From: PALSA-607 sp036510735
GTDB taxonomy: Bacteria > Actinomycetota > Actinomycetes > Acidothermales > Acidothermaceae
Assembly (NCBI GenBank): GCA_036510735.1
Contig: DATCDK010000069.1
Coordinates: 1-15,250 of the forward strand
Direction: 5' to 3'
DNA: 15,250 bases
Positions 11,846 to 15,250 of the stretch are shown one piece after another. Made by a program: the position numbers and the translations under genes. The notes beneath the pieces were generated by a model that saw only the letters and a program-made list of their open reading frames with translations, ran no database searches and was not told the DNA's origin. Within the stretch, counting starts at the first letter, position 1, and every line of letters begins with the position of its first letter.

Positions 11846-12901
11846 GTGGCACCAGGTCTTGAGCACGAGAAGGCCGCGTTCGACGCACTGCCCGACGGTG
11901 TGCTCATCGCCGACGAGGCGGGCACCGTGGTGCTCGTCAATCTGGCCGGGTCCGCGTTGCTGCGTCGCAGCAGCGACGAGACGCTGGGTCGCGATTACCG
12001 CGAGGTTCTCCCGCTGACCGATGCCGTGGGGCGCGATTGGTGGGCGTGCACCCGACCGTACGACGGCCTCGCGATTCGAACTGGTCAGCCTGAGCGCCGC
12101 CTGATGCTGCCTGATGAGCGGGAGCTCTACGTCACCGCGCGCTACGTACGCCCTGGCACATGCGAGCCGGTTCACCAGCTCGTCGTGAGCTTTCGCGGAG
12201 CGACCGAGCGCGAGCGGGCCGAACGCGATCGAGCCGATCTGGTCTCCACCGTCGCTCACGAACTGCGTTCGCCGCTGACCAGCGTGAAGGGCTTTACGGC
12301 CACGCTGCTCAACAAGTGGGATCGGTTCAATGACGAACAGCGACTGCTGATGCTGCAGACCGTCAACGCCGATGCCGATCGGGTCACCCGACTCATCGCG
12401 GAGCTGCTCGACGTCTCGCGCATCGACGCTGGCCGGCTCGAACTGCACAAGCAGGTGGTCGACGTGTCAGCGGCAGTCCGGCGGCTGATCTCTGGGCGCG
12501 TCGCGTCCGGCGATCCGCCCGAGCGCTTCGAGTTGGTGGCCGCCACCTTGTTGCCGGAGATGTGGCTGGATCCGGACAAGCTCGATCAGGTGCTGGCCAA
12601 TCTCGTCGACAACGCGATGCGCCATGGCGCCGGCACGGTCACCGTGACGATTGCCGCCGCTGACGACGGAATCGTGCTGACGGTGGCCGATGAGGGCGAC
12701 GGTGTTGCGGCCGACATCCGCAACCTGGTGTTCCGCCGATTCTGGCGAACCGGCCGCCGGGGCGGCACCGGACTCGGCCTTTACATCGTCAAGGGGCTCG
12801 TCGAGGCGCATGGTGGGCAGGTCGCCGTCCTCGATGCGCCTGCGGGCGGGGCCAGCTTCCGGATCTCATTACCCACGGGGACGCCCGCGTTCGCCCTCTA
12901 G
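11846..12901 (+). CDS. Soluble PAS-type sensor histidine kinase
   Basis: This 351-residue kinase has no membrane segment, so it should act in the cytoplasm. A PAS-like sensor domain (about 8-118) begins FDALPDGVLIADEAGTVVLVN. The dimerisation domain follows with STVAHELRSPLTSVKGF, with H138 as the phosphorylation site. The ATPase domain has an N box LANLVDNAMRHG (N252, N256), G1 VADEGDGV, F box VFRRFWRTG and G2 GGTGLGLYIVKGLVEAHGG (306-324). All key residues are intact. GTG 11846 follows GGGAGG by 8 nt. A kinase at this spot, between the methyltransferase gene and pheS, also occurs in Streptomyces, from memory of that gene order. No response regulator is adjacent, so its partner and signal are unknown. 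Its TAG stop forms part of the next -10 box. Confidence 0.9.
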   Translation: MAPGLEHEKAAFDALPDGVLIADEAGTVVLVNLAGSALLRRSSDETLGRDYREVLPLTDAVGRDWWACTRPYDGLAIRTGQPERRLMLPDERELYVTARYVRPGTCEPVHQLVVSFRGATERERAERDRADLVSTVAHELRSPLTSVKGFTATLLNKWDRFNDEQRLLMLQTVNADADRVTRLIAELLDVSRIDAGRLELHKQVVDVSAAVRRLISGRVASGDPPERFELVAATLLPEMWLDPDKLDQVLANLVDNAMRHGAGTVTVTIAAADDGIVLTVADEGDGVAADIRNLVFRRFWRTGRRGGTGLGLYIVKGLVEAHGGQVAVLDAPAGGASFRISLPTGTPAFAL

Positions 12902-12904
12902 ACT
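12899..12904 (+). promoter_or_regulatory. Putative -10 box (TAGACT) of pheST, overlapping the kinase stop codon
   Basis: TAGACT is identical to the rpe -10 box, and its first three bases are the kinase stop codon. Transcription would start near 12911. That gives either a leaderless message from GTG 12910 or a 30-nt leader with GGAGAG (12927-12932) for GTG 12940. No -35 is visible. Confidence 0.45.
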
Positions 12905-12939
12905 CACCGGTGATCCCGCACACCTTGGAGAGTCGCCCC

Positions 12940-14049
12940 GTGTCCGCGCCGAACAGCAACTACGACCCCGTCGAGGTGAGCCCATTGCGCGCCGACGAGG
13001 TCGAGCGGTTTCGCGATGAGGCCTTGGCCGCGATTGCGGACGCCGCGGACCTCGACCAGCTGAAGGAGCTGCGCCTCGCCCACGCCGGCGACCGCTCTCC
13101 GCTGGCGCTGGCGAACCGCGAGATAGGCGCACTGCCGCCACAAGCCAAAGCCGATGCCGGACGACGGGTGGGTCAGGCCCGTGCGGCCGTTGCCGCGGCG
13201 CTCACCGAACGCGAGGCAGTACTCCTCGCCCAGCGTGATGCGCGGATCCTGGTCGAAGAAGCGGTTGACGTCACGCTGCCTTGGGACCGCGCGCCAAGAG
13301 GTGCCCGGCACCCGATCTCGACGCTTACCGACCGCATCGTCGACGTGTTCATCTCGATGGGCTGGGGTGTCGCCGAAGGCCCCGAGGTCGAGGCGGAGTG
13401 GTTCAACTTCGACGCGCTCAACACGCCGGCCGATCATCCGGCGCGCGCGCTGGCAGACACCTTCTTTATCGAGTCGGCTGACAGCGGCGTGGTGTTGCGC
13501 ACCCACACCTCGCCCGTGCAGGCGCGCACTTTGCTGACGCGCAAACCGCCGATCTACATCGTCGCCCCCGGCCGCACGTTTCGCACCGACGAACTCGACG
13601 CGACCCACACGCCGGTCTTCAACCAGTGCGAAGGGCTTGCCGTCGACAAGGGACTGACGATGGCGAACCTGCGTGGCACGCTCGATGCGTTCGCCGAGGC
13701 CATGTTCGGCGTCGGAGTCGTGACCCGATTACGGCCGCACTTCTTCCCGTTCACCGAGCCGTCGGCCGAGGTCGACCTGCGTTGCTGGGTATGCCACGGC
13801 GCTTCGGTCGGTCATCCGGAGAACCCGTGTCGCACCTGCCGTTCCGAAGGCTGGATCGAGTGGGGTGGCTGCGGCATGGTGAATCCCCGAGTGCTGATCG
13901 CCTGTGGTGTCGACCCACAGGTCTACACCGGGTTCGCGTTCGGGATGGGCATCGAACGGACGCTGATGTCACGGCACGGTGGCGGCGACATGCGTGACGT
14001 CGTCGAGGGTGATGTGCGTTTCGCCCTCGCGTTCGGCCCGGAGTCCTAA
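12940..14049 (+). CDS. pheS: Phenylalanine--tRNA ligase alpha subunit
   Basis: The alpha subunit holds the class II catalytic core that activates Phe and charges tRNA(Phe), in an alpha2-beta2 enzyme with PheT. The N-terminal coiled-coil region (about 1-100) contains LRLAHAGDRSPLALANREIG. Catalytic-domain features are ARHPISTL, GWGVAEGPEVEAEWFNFDALN (motif 1 region), LRTHTSPVQAR, GRTFRTDELDATHTPVFNQ (motif 2), HFFPFTEPSAEVD and FGMGIERTLMSR (motif 3). A CxxC...CxxC insert (C282, C285, C297, C300) looks like a zinc ribbon, also found in some other bacterial PheS. GTG 12940 is preferred because GGAGAG lies 7 nt upstream and the extra residues before it are not family-like. GTG 12910 is the alternative, giving 379 residues. 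Only one base separates its stop from pheT. Confidence 0.95.
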   Translation: MSAPNSNYDPVEVSPLRADEVERFRDEALAAIADAADLDQLKELRLAHAGDRSPLALANREIGALPPQAKADAGRRVGQARAAVAAALTEREAVLLAQRDARILVEEAVDVTLPWDRAPRGARHPISTLTDRIVDVFISMGWGVAEGPEVEAEWFNFDALNTPADHPARALADTFFIESADSGVVLRTHTSPVQARTLLTRKPPIYIVAPGRTFRTDELDATHTPVFNQCEGLAVDKGLTMANLRGTLDAFAEAMFGVGVVTRLRPHFFPFTEPSAEVDLRCWVCHGASVGHPENPCRTCRSEGWIEWGGCGMVNPRVLIACGVDPQVYTGFAFGMGIERTLMSRHGGGDMRDVVEGDVRFALAFGPES

Positions 14050-14050
14050 G

Positions 14051-15250
14051 GTGCGCATAGGGCTGTCGTGGTTGCGTGAGATCGTCGCGATCCCGGCCGG
14101 GGAAGGCGGCCACGAGGTCGCCGATCGGTTGGTGCGCGCCGGTTTCGAGGTTGATTCGGTCGAGGTCGAGGGCTCGGTGTCTGGCCCGGTCGTTGTCGGT
14201 GAGGTGGTGTCGTTCGACGACGAACCGCAGACGAACGGCAAGACGATCCGGTGGTGTCAGGTTCGGGTGGCTGAAGGCGCCGAGCCGCGCGGCATCGTGT
14301 GCGGGGCCCACAACTTCGCCGCCGGCGATCGAGTCGTCGTCGCCCTGCCTGGTGCGGTGTTGTCGGGCGGGTTCGAAATCTCCGCACGCAGGACCTACGG
14401 CCATGTCAGCGACGGCATGATTTGTTCGGCGCGCGAACTCGGCATCGGTGACGACCACACGGGCATCTTGGTGTTGCCGCCGGGCACCCCGCTTGGAGGT
14501 GACGCGGCGGTCGTGCTCGGGCTCGGTGACGACGTCCTCGACGTTTCACCGACACCCGACCGCGGCTACGCGATGTCTGTGCGCGGCCTCGCGCGCGAAC
14601 TCGCGGCGTCGTACCGCATTCCGTTCGGCGACCCGGCTCAGGCAGTGACGGTGGCTTCCGGAAGCGCGGACGGCGGGTGGCCGGTGCGCATCGACGACGC
14701 CAGTGGGTGCGATCGGTTCGTCGCTAAGGCCGTACGCGGGATCGACCCGACTCGCAGCTCACCAGACTGGATGCGACGCCGACTGCAGACCGCCGGCATC
14801 CGTTCGGTGAGCCTCGCGGTCGACGTCACGAACTACGTCATGCTCGAGCTCGGCCAGCCGCTGCATGCCTACGACCTCGCCAAGCTGAGCGGGCCGATCG
14901 TGGTTCGCCGTGCGGTGCCGAACGAGCGGGTGCGCACGCTCGACGATGTCGATCGCGCAACGCATCCTGACGATCTGCTCATCACCGACGACAGCGGAGC
15001 CATCGGCATCGCCGGCGTCATGGGCGGTGCGACCACCGAAATCGATGCGACGACATCGCAGGTGCTGATCGAAGGCGCCCACTTCACGGCGTCCGTCATT
15101 TCGCGAAGCGCCCGTCGGCACAGCTTGCTAAGTGAAGCGTCGCGTCGCTTCGAACGCGGTGTCGATCCTGCGGTCGCGCCCGTCGCAGTTCAACGTGCTG
15201 CGGATCTCCTTGCGGAGTTCGGGGGTGGCACACCAGAAAGCACGTCGACG
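14051..15250 (+). CDS. pheT: Phenylalanine--tRNA ligase beta subunit, 5' part (runs off the window)
   Basis: The frame opens at GTG 14051, one base after the pheS stop, and stays open to the last base, giving 400 codons of a protein usually near 800-850 residues. The N terminus RIGLSWLREIVAIP is typical. The OB-fold tRNA-binding domain (about 40-150) includes VVVGEVVSF, RGIVCGAHNFAAGDRVVVALPGA (14290-14358) and SDGMICSARELGIGDDHTGI. The B3/B4 editing domain follows with DVLDVSPTPDR, VSLAVDVTNYVMLELGQPLHAYD (14808-14876), and a segment around GIAGVMGG. The PheS/PheT pair is presumably co-transcribed. Confidence 0.95.
   Translation, partial: MRIGLSWLREIVAIPAGEGGHEVADRLVRAGFEVDSVEVEGSVSGPVVVGEVVSFDDEPQTNGKTIRWCQVRVAEGAEPRGIVCGAHNFAAGDRVVVALPGAVLSGGFEISARRTYGHVSDGMICSARELGIGDDHTGILVLPPGTPLGGDAAVVLGLGDDVLDVSPTPDRGYAMSVRGLARELAASYRIPFGDPAQAVTVASGSADGGWPVRIDDASGCDRFVAKAVRGIDPTRSSPDWMRRRLQTAGIRSVSLAVDVTNYVMLELGQPLHAYDLAKLSGPIVVRRAVPNERVRTLDDVDRATHPDDLLITDDSGAIGIAGVMGGATTEIDATTSQVLIEGAHFTASVISRSARRHSLLSEASRRFERGVDPAVAPVAVQRAADLLAEFGGGTPESTST

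Overview
The window is a GC-rich, densely packed bacterial chromosome segment. Three things point to an actinobacterium (phylum Actinomycetota): the gene order (rsmB-rpe-rib genes-hisG, and infC-rpmI-rplT-TrmH methyltransferase-histidine kinase-pheST), the frequent GTG starts, and TAnnnT -10 boxes without clear -35 boxes. The genus cannot be fixed from the sequence alone. No tRNA, rRNA, CRISPR array, insertion sequence, phage gene or attachment site was seen.

Left block (1-8018, all + strand). The 3' part of rsmB (16S rRNA m5C methyltransferase) is followed by rpe, which has a putative leaderless promoter. Next comes a response regulator with a degenerate GGDEF domain. An FMN riboswitch (about 2671-2817) then precedes a complete riboflavin operon: ribD, ribE, ribM (PnuC-family transporter, probably for riboflavin), ribBA and ribH. 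ribBA makes both precursors (from GTP and from ribulose 5-phosphate), ribD and ribH complete lumazine, ribE makes riboflavin, and ribM probably imports it. rpe supplies pentose phosphates next door. hisG (long form) closes the block, without the hisE that often precedes it in actinobacteria.

Middle (8019-8863, - strand). A two-gene cassette of unknown function encodes a secreted or membrane-anchored protein of about 208 residues and an overlapping 73-residue two-helix membrane protein. Its last stop codon abuts the hisG stop codon.

Right block (8929-15250, + strand). A structured leader of about 270 nt with a terminator-like hairpin precedes infC. infC appears to start at an ATC codon and encodes IF3 with a very long Ala/Pro/Lys-rich tail. 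rpmI, rplT, a TrmH/SpoU RNA methyltransferase, a soluble PAS-type histidine kinase, pheS and the first 400 codons of pheT follow.

Most of the window is conserved housekeeping DNA. The unusual layer is a recurring set of short imperfect tandem repeats (13-22 nt period) at gene junctions, in protein tails and in one protein domain. The most striking turns the ribBA/ribH junction into three stacked ATG starts, with two overlapping mini-ORFs between the genes. The best candidates for something undescribed are that junction, the unknown - strand cassette and the infC leader. No convincing new multi-gene system is visible.
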